From Apoderus coryli (taxonomy: Eukaryota > Arthropoda > Insecta > Coleoptera > Attelabidae), in the NCBI GenBank assembly GCA_911728435.2, contig OU452199.1, forward strand, positions 39,753,253 to 39,817,252: 64,000 bases of DNA, written 5' to 3'. This document shows, in pieces, positions 34,285-45,947 of this stretch; positions within the stretch are counted from its first letter, which is position 1; each line of letters starts with the position of its first letter. Made by a program: the position numbers and the translations under genes. The notes below the pieces were generated by a model, which was not told the DNA's origin, searched no databases, and saw only the letters and a program-made list of their open reading frames with translations.

Positions 34285-35260
34285 ACTGTGTCCAAGATAA
34301 GAATGGGATAGCATTGGAATCATGGAAACGGTTGGGGTTAAATTAGAGAAAAGTCTTTTATATGGTGTTTTCAAAATTAAACTAACTTTAGCCGTTTTAG
34401 AGATTTTTTTGAAAAATCGATTTTTTGCGATTTTAGTTTTTATTTATTTCTGCATTATTTTTACATACAGGGTGAGTTATTAGTGCGTCGAAGTTCGATA
34501 TTACCTCAAAGACCAAAAATTTCACGTAAAACTCAGCAGCCAGTGTGTAGGCAGTCATAAAGTATGTATTTTAAAATTATTGTTATTTGTACAGGGTGGC
34601 TCATCTCATCAGGGTGAACCAAACTTACGTTTTTTTAAATGGAAAGCCCTATTTATTATTCCACAATTTCATTGTTTTAGACTTGACATTAATCATACTA
34701 AAATTTTAGATAATTATACAGAGTGGTTCAAAAGTTACCACTAGTATTATATACAAAACATGGCGAATTCTAAGGCTTCTGAACTGGAACTGAAATAACT
34801 TAAACTCTGCTTCTTACGGGCATAGCTTTTTGATATCAACTTTTAGATAACGATAATTGTTAGTATATAGTGCAAAACCTGTATACAGGGTGAGTCCAAA
34901 CTCAAATTTGCGTTTTACTCGAATTTTCCAAATGAGACACCCTGTATATAATATCAAAAACTGAAAGGAAAATTGATAAGCTTTTATTCTTATACCTAAA
35001 TCTATTAGTTTTTAAGATATTTTCATTTAAACAAAAAAATATTAGAAAATTTGGACTTTACGTGATCATTTTGCATATACCTAATTTCATTTTTGGTTGA
35101 TGATGGTTTTTCAAAAACGAAACGTCGTACTGAAAATTTGTAAACGCTTCGTTTGTCTCCTGAAAAAGTAATACCGACGAACTGCTTTTCATTTTTTTAT
35201 ATTTGTAAAAATAATGTCAAAAATAAATAAAAACTGAAATCGCAAAATTACAAACTTATT
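34285..35260. repeat. Fold-back repeat holding MITE copy 3
   Basis: The left end TACACTGTGTCCAAGATAAG is the mirror of the end at about 45888-45925. A TTTTGCGATTTTAGTTTTTA stretch near 34432 is inverted at about 35230-35250, so the two halves form an inverted repeat. The ACAGGGTGAG MITE (34467 to about 34980) lies inside. The right part carries TTGATGAT..GAAACGTC (35097-35126), a hammerhead-like motif without a good outer helix. Confidence 0.5.
34467..34980 (+). repeat. MITE-like repeat, copy 3 of 3
   Basis: Close match to 7297-7811 and 18172-18670 from ACAGGGTGAGTTATTAGTGC to GAGACACCCTGTATATAATA, with small deletions. Same orientation as the other two. Confidence 0.7.
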
Positions 35261-35552
35261 ATTTTAAATTTTTTTGGCGTTTTAAAAAATAAAAAATACC
35301 AACTATTATATATCACCTCAAAGAGAAAAAATAATGCAATTTAATGCCACTAAAATATACAGGGTGTCCCATTAGAAGAATTATAAGTTTAGGTCATAAC
35401 TCAAAAACGGTACCTCCAGAAAAAATCCTAACTTCGCCACTGGATTCTACCTAAAAAGTTCTATTAGTACCCGTGTTGACCTTTCTGATAAGACATCAGA
35501 TAGCTGAGATATAGGGGGTGACTGAAAATGCAACATTTTCAAAATCGCCCTG

Positions 35553-36075
35553 TATCACAGAAACAAACGCGGTGCATCGAAGATTTCTGAAATATTTGAT
35601 ATTTAGGGATTATGGTGTTTATCCGCAGAGGGGAGCCGAGTATCAGATTTTACTATACGAGTTCGGGGAGACCTTACTGGAAAGCCGTCGAAGACTGGTA
35701 GCCGTTAAGGTTTTGCACAGTCTATTGCATGGCTCAACAAACTGTGAGGATTGATTGTCTAAACTGAATTTTCTAATACGACAGGCTGGCAGGCTTAGGT
35801 TCACATTTTACGAGGATCCTTGTCGTACCAACATACTGCTTCAGTCCCCTGTACACTATATTTGTGACGGTTTTAACCATAGAAATCTTATATTATATAT
35901 GTACTCTAGAATGCTAATTAAATCCAGCCGAATACCAAAAAGTGTAACGGGTATGCAGAGTTTTCACGAACTACGCATGCTCCTCACTAACTTATTTTCA
36001 GTACAAAGCTGCCATATTTAAAACTATTTTGTCGTTCGCCTTACAGAATTTATGCGACATATCTGTTGTATAAAT
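35553..36075 (+). mobile_element. LINE family A-like 3' fragment
   Basis: C-terminal piece of a LINE protein: VHRRFLKYLIFRDYGVYPQR, then a frame with RTNILLQSPVHYICDGFNH. It matches in order the C-terminal regions of the LINEs at 8425 and 57770. It follows directly on a small repeat (35360-35552) that begins ACAGGGTGTCCCATTAGAAG. Confidence 0.65.
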
Positions 36076-36420
36076 AAATCCATATGTTGCGTCATACGAA
36101 ACTGCTTGACAAAATCAAATAATTAAATGTTATCGGTAAAATTGCATACTGTTTAGTTTTCAGCAATATGAACGAAACATTTTTTTCCAAATCTTATTAA
36201 ATTTAGGAGATTTCGCAACAGCGTCTGTTTTCGCAAATGACATTTCTCGTTGTGGGAATATCTGTCAGAGTCGGCTTCACAACAATTCAGATAGGTTTTA
36301 TAATTGAGTTATGGTTTTATTCGTGGTATATTCTAATTGTTGATAGATATACCTATTTGTGATTAAAATTGTTTTTAATATTTGTTATTTTGGTTTGGTA
36401 GTTCGTTTATTTAACAAACA

Positions 36421-37072
36421 ATGAGGTGTATAGTGTTGTGGTGTAAAAATGAAGGTATTAAATATTTTCAGTAAGTGATTGTTTCGGGTTTCTAACAGTC
36501 TCAGTTTGAGTCAATATGATACCATTGACATGATACTCATTTTTAGCTTGACAAAATAAAGACATGATGTTTGGATGCGGGCATTGGGATCCTAGTACAG
36601 AAAATGTATGTGATGGGAATGTCATATGCAGTAAGCATTTCGCTGCAGAAGATATCATTTGTAGAGAAGACGGCAAGAGGATCACCCTCCTACCCGATGC
36701 AGTTCCCAAACTTTTGTTGAAAAGAAGAGATTATGTAAATGAGAGTGGAAGTTAAATTCTTAATCGTTTGATATCAAGACACTGTTTACTTAAAAGCAGT
36801 CTGTCAAAAATGCATGATATGTATGTCAAGAATATATTTCCTACGTTGTGTAGGTATACAAAGTTCGTTTGCATTCTGTTGTTAAACTGGAATATACTTA
36901 ATTATAGAATCCTCCATGAAATTGCTGAGAATAAAAGTTCTACCAACCATGTTTTGTCACAAAATACTATTGCGAGTAGTACGGATGATATGGAAGTGGT
37001 TTACATGGACACGGAAAATATTCGTGAAGTCACTGTTCCTTGCACCCTTTCTTTGAAGGTTGTAGAGAGGTA
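36421..37072 (+). pseudogene. Degenerate THAP-domain gene
   Basis: A possible first exon starts MRCIVLWCKNEGIKYF (C....C pair of a THAP zinc finger) and meets a GTAAGT donor at 36470. After an acceptor TTTTTAG near 36546 the sequence reads VWMRALG in one frame and then STENVCDGNVICSKHF and LLPDAVPKLL in another. These are the W, C..H and AVP features of a THAP C2CH domain. The frame change and an in-frame TAA before VWMRALG mean it cannot encode a whole domain. A third possible exon (about 36910-37072, NHVLSQNTIASSTDDMEVVY) ends at a GTAAG donor. It is either an old host gene or a THAP-type DNA transposon relic; no transposase core was seen. Confidence 0.5.
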
Positions 37073-37457
37073 AGAGGCCTAAGGTGGTTGTATAAACAAA
37101 CAAATATTATATAATAATAAAATAAATAATTAGAATGCTCAAGTCCTTACGATATTTTCCAGTATTAGAATTTTTACTTATTTCTCGTTTCTGCTTAGAT
37201 TTATTATTATTGGGTTGTACCTGTTAGACAATAAAGCATTTAGATGTTTAATGTAATTTTTTATTTCTTAAATTCCTTTATTTCATTTTTTTATTTGAAT
37301 TACCAAATGGTAAAATTTAATTTTAAATATACCTATACCAGTAATATTACATTTAATCAAAGCCGGTCCTGTTGAAAAATAAGTTACTGGTGATCATGCG
37401 CATTATGGACAGCTCTACACTTTTGGTTACATTTTTGTACTACGGGATTATCATTCT

Positions 37458-37484
37458 AGAGTATATATATATATATATATATAA
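37458..37484. repeat. (TA)n microsatellite
   Basis: A run of alternating T and A within AT-rich intergenic DNA. No other feature. Confidence 0.8.
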
Positions 37485-37734
37485 TATAAGATTTCTGTGG
37501 TTTTAACAGAGTATCGCACTTGCTTGATATCAACCACAGCACGCTCGCGAATATTGTTGCCACAATGTCTGGCTTGTTTTGGTGAATTAGAGTAGATACC
37601 TACTTATTTGTAGTTTCTGTTATTATATTGAATTATGTTTTGATGGTTTATTCTGTTTTTTCTGTTCTCTTTTTTTAACTTTCATTCATTCATTTTTTGT
37701 ATGAAAAGATATTTTTTTTTGTTCTTTATATGGA

Positions 37735-37812
37735 CACGGATATAATGTGATTATGTTTCCTGTAATTGAGGTTGTACCCTGTTGGAAATAAAGAACTATT
37801 TATTTATTTATT
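37735..37812 (+). mobile_element. LINE 3' tail
   Basis: CCTGTTGGAAATAAAGAACT followed by an ATTT repeat. It resembles the CCTGTTAGACAATAAAG ends of LINE family B here. Another such end, CCTGTTAGACAATAAAGCAT, is near 37219. No coding part remains at either. Confidence 0.4.
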
Positions 37813-38599
37813 TACAACAAATTCTCTACAAATTTTGTTTATGCCATTGCCAGTTTGACAAAAATGTAGGACGGTATTGCGAAAACGGGATTCTTCTATC
37901 TTCACTAATAAACACGGCGATTACAACGAAATTGGGACACCCTGTACTATTATGCTGTATGTATGCGCCAAGCTATTAATATAAATAAATGCGATTATTA
38001 TTATTATTATTAGGCTCAAATTATAAATAGTTGCACATAACATTCATAATTAAAGACAGATTCTTCTGGAAACTACCCTAACAATATCACCCCTAATGCA
38101 CAACCTTAAAAATAATACAGAAATTCCTATAACATAATAATATATAACCCTATGTTTGTTAGAAACTCTCCCTTTCTTTTATTAGACATCTACTTCTATA
38201 CTTTAGCAACTCTATAGTAAGTAAGCAGCATAATAATGCAAAATGATTAGAGACATACCTAGTACCGAGTGTATTTTATTAAAAATGCAAGGGAGAGCGG
38301 GACAATCTTTGTCTCTGGTTACCTGTTAGATTATTATATATTACACAAATGCCTAGGGTATAGTTTTGATTTCGGTTTTTCGTGGGAACTTTTCATGCTG
38401 TGAGGAAAAAGTTTTACATAATAGAAAAGACACCTAGACAGAACTTGTTCTTTATTTCACATTCGATAAACCATATTATTATATTTAGCCACTATTCAAG
38501 GCAGCCAAGGGAAAATAAATAGCATCAATTTTGAAATGGGTAAGTACAAACAAGTTTTTTACATTAGTAGGTAAGTATGACTTTTAATATTTTTTAAAA

Positions 38600-39330
38600 T
38601 ATAGACTCCATGGATATTGCACACACCTGTATACCGGGTTATTCACGTTTTATGGCGCAGAATATTGTGGCCAAACTACTTGACTTTCAAAAAGACGTGT
38701 GGGCATCTACTATGGGTACTTTTTAAAATTGGTTTCATATTATACAGGGTGTTGCCCAAATAACCCAAAAGTATCAAAGTTGTGGTTTTTAAATGGAATC
38801 CCCTGTATATTATTGCACTTTTAGATCCTCTGATCAAATTAAGTGTCTGTTTCATTAACGTTTATAATACCTAAACCTTAAGGTTTTTTAAATAAATTGA
38901 ATTTTGTCAAAATTTAGCATAATTTTCATCTTTCAAATACTTAGGAAGTATTTAAGTCATGTTGACGAAACTAACTCTAAAGTGTAATAATAGATCATGT
39001 TTGGTATTCCAATTGTAATAAACTTGGAATCTTATACAGGGTGTCCAAGAATTAAAACTACTCAAATAAGAACTTTAAGTTGCTATAACCTGATTAATTT
39101 AAATGGACCGTCATATTTCTGATACCACCTATTTTTGAATTGAAAATGGCTTTAAAGCCACGGCCTTATTTTAAAAAACGAAGTTGATGATGGTTTTTCA
39201 AAAACAAAACGTCGTAGTGAAAATTTCTCCTCAAAAATAACAATGAGAAAGTCCTTTTAATTTTGTTATATATGTAAAACTAACGTCAGAAATAAATAAA
39301 AACGAAAATTACAAAAAATAGTTTTTTCAA
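38600..39330. repeat. Cluster of small DNA-repeat ends
   Basis: Three blocks beginning TATACCGGGTTATTCACG (38632), TATACAGGGTGTTGCCC (38743) and TATACAGGGTGTCCAAG (39034). The last leads into a segment shared with 35097-35255 and 45590-45926, including a weak hammerhead-like motif at 39184-39213. Non-coding. Confidence 0.45.
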
Positions 39331-39731
39331 AAATTCTGGAAAACGGCTCAAGTTACTTTAGCTTAGCATAGGTTTTTTTTAAGGTATCGCGAAAACGCTT
39401 TTAGCCATTGGAGTGAAATGTGACATAGTTATTTCTCCAAGTATAAGCCTTTTTGTTAGCCATGCACTGCTGAATTAAATGGCCATAGGCGTCCGATTAA
39501 CGGACATTTTTGATCAAAACTTTTTTTTCAGTAATTTTTCGATAATTCTGACATCATTTTTAGAAAAGTTTTCTACACCTATAATGTACTCTTGTCTCAA
39601 GATGATAGGACGCTCCGTTTTCGAGAAAAATTCCGTTTTGGTTCTGCTTTTAGTGTCTTTCGCAAATACGAATTGTTAGCTTATTTCATAGGGTAGAAGA
39701 CAAAGAAAACACCAGAATTATTCAAAATTGC

Positions 39732-39763
39732 GACGTTTCGCAGCTATATTGCTGCTTCCTCAG
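39732..39763 (-). other. hammerhead-like motif (6)
   Basis: The minus strand reads CTGAGGAA, a perfect 5-bp stem GCAGC/GCTGC around a 6-base loop, then GAAACGTC. The flanks AAGTGT and GCAATT can pair at five of six positions (one G-T). It is one of the best-formed copies. Confidence 0.45.
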
Positions 39764-40651
39764 ACACTTAAGCTTAGTCAGGTACAAAAAAACACAACAA
39801 TAATAAAAATCTTCAAAGAAACACAGTATATGGTCATTTATGATGCCAAATATGGGTTCCGGACCGCAGAAGGAAGGGTCCCTTTTTTACAAGTAGGTCA
39901 CGTTGCTGTAGATAATATTTGTTACAGGGTGGTCATAAAATAATAATAAACATAATGTAATAGAATAACTTAATGACCGTCCATTCGGTTTATAAAAAAC
40001 AGGATTTTGAATCCAAAGTAGTACTAACGTGTCGATATTAGTAAAACTTCAAAATTGTTAGTCATTTTTGTTATTTATTTTGTAGATTTCTGTTTCAAGG
40101 CTCAACAGCAAACTGTGCCTGCCGTTGGGATTGTCTTTGACAAGAATTGTTCTGTTATTATAGTGATTCGCTTAATTTGCTTGAGATTCGAAAACTTTTT
40201 GGAATGAACGTTGATTGCACACAGTTTCTTCGTGCATTTACCTAAGAAATTATTCAAGCATATATCCTTGGACATAGGCAATTAGACCCCTATAATAAAG
40301 TAAATTTTACAAATGTCAAGACAGCACAAAAGGGGTTGATAATATTTTACTTCCTTTTTTTTAGAATGGTATTGCTGGTAGTAATTTATGTAATCATTAA
40401 ACTGTTGTTAGATCGGGTAGATATAAATATGTTGTCTTTAAGGTCTATAGCGTATGTTGTCATCTATTGTTTTTAAGGAGTTTCAAGATATCTACTTAAG
40501 GATGTATGGTTTTAGGTAACTTAATTAGGCATTGAATCAGTAGGGACTTATTATTAAAAATAAAGGAAATTGTTATCAATTGTAATAATAAATAATTACA
40601 AACATTGAAAATGTTTGAAATGATCTGTTGTTGTCTTGTCAGTGTTAAAAG

Positions 40652-42106
40652 CAGGGGCGTAGTGATACCGTTACGGGCCTGTGTTCCAAGGAATTTCCGC
40701 CGAATTTTATTTTCTTAAATATTTTGAAAACCATTGATTTTCGACACAACGTTTAAAATCAAGAGTTTACTGGTTCTAATATGTCTACAAGACGGCACGT
40801 TCAAAATTAACGTCCGCCGCTTTGCCTTACAGCTGCCATCATCAACTTTTTTTTAAATTCGGACCTGCATTTTTAATTTTGTTTTCTACAATGGTTTGTC
40901 ACTTCCTTTAAAATAAGGTATAACTCAAGTATGATCTCGACGTTTCGATTCGATAGTAGTCATCATCAATGATTTTTCCGTGATACAGACCTGCATTATT
41001 TTTTGCTGAGCGAAAATAAACTATTTTAAAGGGCATTATGTAGTAACACATTTCGTATTTTAGCTAAGCAAAAAATAATGCAGGTCTGTATTAAGGAAAA
41101 ATCATTGATGATGACTACTATCGAATAGAAACGTCAGAAACCGTACTTGAGTTATACTTTATTTTAAGGTAGTGACAAATAAAAATGCAGGTCTGTATTT
41201 GAAAAAACAAAGCTGCAAAACGAAACGTTACGAAGCGACGTGTTCATTTTGAAAGTGCCATGTTACAGATATATTAGAAGTTAGAACCATTAAACTTTTG
41301 ATTTAAAACTTTCTCTCGGAAATCAACAGTTTTCGAAATAGTTAATAGGATTTGGCATTTTTCACAAATCGCCCTGTATTTCAAAAGCAAAAAATAATTT
41401 GTCTACACAGAAAAGAGATTTTAAATATAGGCATCAAAAACCGCCACTTTTGTCTAATTTAACAAATTCTCTATTTTGCACGGTTAAATGTTAAACAGTC
41501 TTGCACTATTAAATAGTAGCTACCCTGTACATATAATTATTAGGGATAATAAAATAACTGATCTAATTAAAAAAAAAAAAAATCCAATCCGGTTCTCAAT
41601 TGACAACCCCGACAGCCTTTCCTGTCCCATGGTGTTTCTAATTAAACCCTACTTGAATATTAACCAAGAACGCCATGGTGAAATAATCAACATCATGCGA
41701 GGAATTTCTTCAACAGTGGAAATTAACAATTCCTCAACTTCAGCAAACTCTTCTTCCAATTTAACATTTACCAATTGTACTTTTCACAACTTTAGTTTTA
41801 AATAAAAATTAATAATATTTGTTTGATTAAAACTAATACATTTTGTATTGAAAATTATTAAACGTCAGATTGACAATCAAATTTTTGATATCTACAAAGT
41901 AAAAAATTATCTTATCGAATACTCCTCGGGCCTTGGTAAATACTCAAAATTTTGTCATAGAGAATCCTTCAAGCGAGTTGCTCAAGCATGGGAAATGTCA
42001 TCGAAATATTTGACGTACAATTCCCATCCGATACAACACCGGGTCCCTTGAGGATACCGGGCCCGTGTTCCGTGGAACACGCGGAACACTGGTCACTACG
42101 CCCCTG
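40652..42106. mobile_element. hAT-type non-autonomous element with 8-bp duplication
   Basis: Begins CAGGGGCGTAGTGA and ends TCACTACGCCCCTG, a 14-base perfect terminal inverted repeat. It is flanked on both sides by GTTAAAAG (40644-40651 and 42107-42114). An 8-bp target duplication plus CAGGGG ends is the signature of hAT elements. Length 1455 bases; no hAT transposase. Inside are an inverted pair of hammerhead-like motifs (40939-40969 and 41105-41135) and a captured 3' piece of the Crypton-like element (41636-41986). Confidence 0.85.
41636..41986 (+). mobile_element. Crypton-like 3' fragment (copy C) inside the hAT element
   Basis: Encodes IKPYLNINQERHGEIINIMR to the stop after CTFHNFSFK (41805), then about 130 bases of 3' sequence and the left half of the palindrome (GTCATAGAGAATCCTTCAAG). 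It stops at GTTGCTCAAG, just before the palindrome centre. The candidate Tyr is present but the rest of the recombinase is missing. Confidence 0.75.
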
Positions 42107-42122
42107 GTTAAAAGTATTCCCC

Positions 42123-42458
42123 AAAATGCTGACCGTAGAACAAAGAGTTTTTATAGTGCAATGCTATGGAAGTAGTCACTGTTCTTATCGCGATGTAGTG
42201 GTGGAACTCCACCGCAAATTTCCTGGAGTATATGTTTCGAAAGTTGCTGTTCCCAAATTGGTGAAAAAATTTGAAAGAACAGGAGCAGTTGTTGATATTA
42301 AAAAAGAAAAGAAACAATATAATGAGGACGATGTCAGTTCAGGTTTTATATTGGAATCTGTGAATGAAAATCCATTGCTTTCTTTAAGAAACAGGGCTAA
42401 GAATTTAGAGGTAGTGGGAAAATCTACTATTCAAGCCGAGAGGTTAGAGAATGGCTGA
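42123..42458 (+). mobile_element. DUF4817-type transposase N-terminal fragment
   Basis: The 112-codon frame from MLTVEQRVFIVQCYGSSHCS reads through ELHRKFPGVYVSKVAV, KLVKKFERTGAVVDIKK and SLRNRAKNLEVVGKSTIQA. This is the paired helix-turn-helix region found at the N-terminus of mariner-related insect transposases. It ends at a TGA after RLENG, and no DDE domain follows. The hAT element ends only 17 bases upstream, so it inserted just before this start codon. Confidence 0.65.
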
Positions 42459-42479
42459 ACCAGAAATTCGGAAGTCTCT

Positions 42480-43345
42480 CAAAATGTGGATCGCTACCAC
42501 CGGTAAATTATAAAATCAGTACTGGCTTATATGCTTAGTCCTATTTCCAATCCAAGGATTCTATAAATTTAGCATCTCGTTCACCCTGATTTACCTTGAT
42601 TGAAGGGTTTTTAATAATACTGTCACAATAATAAAATAAGTAGGTAGCTCTTTTCTGATCAGTATTCATCTGTTTAAAATGAAAAATTTCTCTTTCATTT
42701 AATAACCTGTCAACTCATTTTAAAAATTAGAACATCCGGTTTAGTTTCTGATTCATTCCATATCCAATTCAGTCAATCGCGATGGCTATATACCCACGCT
42801 GCTGTTCCTATTTATAATGTTATGCATCATTTTTAAACCCTTCTTTTTGAGCCTCATTGTCGAACATCCCTTATATTTTAATAAAACTACACTACATCGA
42901 TTGCATGTGCATAATCGATTTTGTTATATCACAGGCAAACAATACAACTCGCGTCTGTATGTATAATAGGGAAAAAGTGAAACTACCCTCTCCTGGAATG
43001 GGGGTGTTCTCTCCCTCTACAGTAATAATAATAGTGAAATTATGTGTTTGTAACCAGCTGGCGATCTGTCCTACTTTAGGGAGTTTTCTGTGTGCAGAAA
43101 CATGAAGGTTGGCTTATGTGAAAATTATTTTATTTTATAAGTTTAATTTTGTTGTACAAAATTGATTACTCGAAGGTTAAGGGTCTAGGGAAAAAATAAT
43201 ACAAGGATTGAGATGAGAGTTGGTCCAAGAAAATGTTTATTCAAGGCTTTGGTACCACTCTCAATATCATTGCAAATGAATGATGTCCCATTTTTAATAT
43301 CAAATGTAATATAAACGATGAGTAGAACCTTTGGCGTAGAACACT
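42480..43345. other. Intergenic, nothing recognised
   Basis: No coding similarity or repeat structure seen apart from short A/T runs. Confidence 0.3.
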
Positions 43346-43605
43346 ACACTGACAATCGTTTTACCACTTCACCAAAACACTTCTTTTAAATCTCGACGCG
43401 CGTTTCGCTAACAATGTTAGCATCCTCAGGAGAGAATTAAAACTCTAAAGAGTTTTAAACTCTAAAGAGTTTTAATTCTCTCTCTTTAGAGTTTAAAACT
43501 CTTTAGAGTTTTAATTCTCTCCTGAGGATGCTAACATTGTTAGCGAAACGCGCGTCGAGATTTAAAAGAAGTGTTTTGGTGAAGTGGTAAAACGATTGTC
43601 AGTGT
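43346..43605. repeat. 260-bp near-perfect palindrome with two hammerhead-like motifs
   Basis: Arms 43346-43475 and 43476-43605 are almost exact reverse complements, from ACACTGACAATCGTTTTACC at the left to its mirror at the right. Each arm carries CTGAGGAT, stem GCTAAC/GTTAGC with a 3-base loop, then GAAACGCGCGTC (43429-43395 minus and 43522-43555 plus). GAGA after the GTC pairs with TCTC before the CTGA, and ACGCGCGT can close a short third hairpin. The centre is a set of CTCTAAAGAG-like short palindromes. Confidence 0.75.
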
Positions 43606-43819
43606 AATCAAATGTAATGTCTCACAATCTTCCTGGATTTTCATTGATTATTTAATTATTGAATACCCTCACAAAGTCAATGATTCTGGTAGCTACAATA
43701 TTTTGGAATCCTTTAATTTCAAATGCATTTAAATAATTCTGAGCCAGCTTTTCGTCCAAAGCGGCAAAACAGCTTCACAGTCGATAACAATATACTTCCG
43801 AATTATCTTTTTAGCTCTC

Positions 43820-45133
43820 CATATCATATATATGTATACATATATGGAGACTATTAGTTTCATGAAAATTTTTTTTTATTTCACCGGAAATACTTGTTTT
43901 TGGTCATTTTATACATAAATCAGTAGTTTTAAAAAATGTCTGTCTGTCTGTATCCACGAAAACGCAAAAACCGCTTAACAGATTTTAACCAAATTTGGTA
44001 CAAAAATACTATTGGACATGCCAAGGAGCTGATTATATTTTGGAAAACATTGAGCGCAGGCAAAGGGTTTAAAAGATGGTTCAAAAATTAAAAAAATTCA
44101 TAGTTCTTAAACTTATCCGTAATCCTGCATCATTTTTTACGCATTTAATTGAATATAACCTTAAATATTGAACATAAAATAGTATGCGACATTGGCGTTC
44201 GAAAATAATGTAAAATGGGGTAAAAAATATTAAAAAAAAAACGTATTTCTTAAACATAGTAGAAATATTAACTAGTTATTTATAGTTTTGATAGAATATA
44301 ACCTATAAAATGTGTCATAAATAACTTACTTTCATAGGCTTTTGTAAATAGTGGAAAAGGGGTCGAAACATAAATATTTCCTATATATTTCCTAAACTTA
44401 TTCGAAATATGGAATAATTTTTCATAGTTGTGATACAATATAAGCTATAAAATCTTCCATAAAAAAATTGGTGCACACAGGCGTTCGAAATCAATCATGC
44501 AATCATTGCTTAGAGATTTGAAGTACGAGACGCTTAAATTGCTAGTTTTCTGCACCAGAATGATATTCTCTTGTAATTACAGTGACCCTTTGTTACAGAT
44601 CTCTCTATCTCCTGGTGTGTGTTGGAGGGTTATCTTCTTCTTTTATGCGTCTTAACTAACATTATATTTAGAAGTTTGAGGCGTAACACTCAGAAAATCG
44701 TAATCACCAAACAGTGAACAAGAACCCTGAGTCGCACCGATCAAGGAAATTGGAAACGCAAAACAGTGTGCAAGAAGTACATTATGGATATGCACTTTAA
44801 TGTGCGTCCGTAAAAATTCCACTGGAAACTGGCTAAACACCTACTGGTGAAGGCCAATATCAAACAACAACAATAACCTAAAAAAATGTTACATCAATGA
44901 ACTGGTTCACACAGGCGTTCGAAAATAGTGTAAAAAAGGGTCAAAAAAGAAACAAAAAAATTCCAAATATAACAGAAAAATTGGCTAATTATATATAGCT
45001 TTGATATAAGATAACCTACAACATGCAGCATAACAATTTTGTTTACATAGGCCTTCGTAAATAGTAGAAAAAGAGGCAAAATAAATTTTATACTAAAAAA
45101 AATCAACTATTTTGCGTACAAGAACTTGGCGTA
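43820..45133 (-). repeat. Subunit-array repeat, second copy, interrupted
   Basis: Reverse-orientation relative of 5625-7285. It begins at the terminal block (GAGACTATTAGTTTCATG, then TTTCACCGGAAATAC), the CTGTCTGTCTG run and the GCGTTCGAAAA anchors. About 400 unrelated bases (44486-44883) interrupt it, after which it ends at ACAAGAACTTGGCG, matching the 5629 boundary of the first copy. Confidence 0.7.
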
Positions 45134-45589
45134 GAAGATCTGAAATATAAAATATGTACGTATAAATAGTGCCTCCAAAGAGAAGAAAAAGGAACAAATC
45201 CCGATACTTAAAAAAAATAGCTGATGTCTAAAACAAAAAAAATATATATAAATTTTAGATAACTGACAAAAAGATCATAAAATTATTTGTTTTACACTTA
45301 AATATGGAGAGCTATTCGTGCCTCGAAGGCAACAGTTTCTTTTTTCTTAATTTTCAACTCAATCTGTTAATAGATGGTATAGAAAATATATCTCTCTCCT
45401 TTACGAGCATTTTCTGTTTTTATTTACTGGTTTATCTCTAAAATTCTTTGAATTATTACAGTTTTTTTTTGGAACCGTACGTATGTACGTAGCAATTGAT
45501 TTGTTGCGATTTTTCTTGAATAATTGTAAATAACAGCTAAAAACACTGAAAACTTGTTTAAACCATTACGTGTGATATAGGTACCACCT

Positions 45590-45926
45590 ATTCTTGATTT
45601 GAAAATGGCTTTGATAATAAAAAATTTAGGGCCGTATTTAAAAAAAACAAGTTGATGATGGTTTTCAAAAACGAAACGTCGTAGTGAAAATTTGTAAACG
45701 CTATCTTATTCTCATCAATAAGTAACAATGAGAAAGTGCTTTTAATTTTTTTATATCTGTAAAAATAACGTCAGAAATAAATAAAAACGAAAATTGCAAA
45801 AAATAGTTACTTTCCTTTTGAAAACACCATTTAAAAGGTGATTAAGTTGTACAACTTTTCCCTAATTTAACCGTTTCCAAGATTCCAATGCTATCCCATT
45901 CTTATCTTGAACACAGTGTACAATCC
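45590..45926. repeat. Repeat with hammerhead-like motif and conserved end
   Basis: Shares sequence with 34285-35260 and 39110-39330 and ends with the mirror of TACACTGTGTCCAAGATAAG. It contains TTGATGAT..GAAACGTC at 45652-45680 with a GTTTT-type stem but no outer helix. Confidence 0.45.
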
Positions 45927-45947
45927 TGTGAGATATCTTATTAACCA

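Noticed and set aside
37458..37484. CRISPR-like or regulatory repeat
   Set aside because: It is a plain (TA)n microsatellite. No CRISPR arrays exist in the window, as expected for an animal genome.
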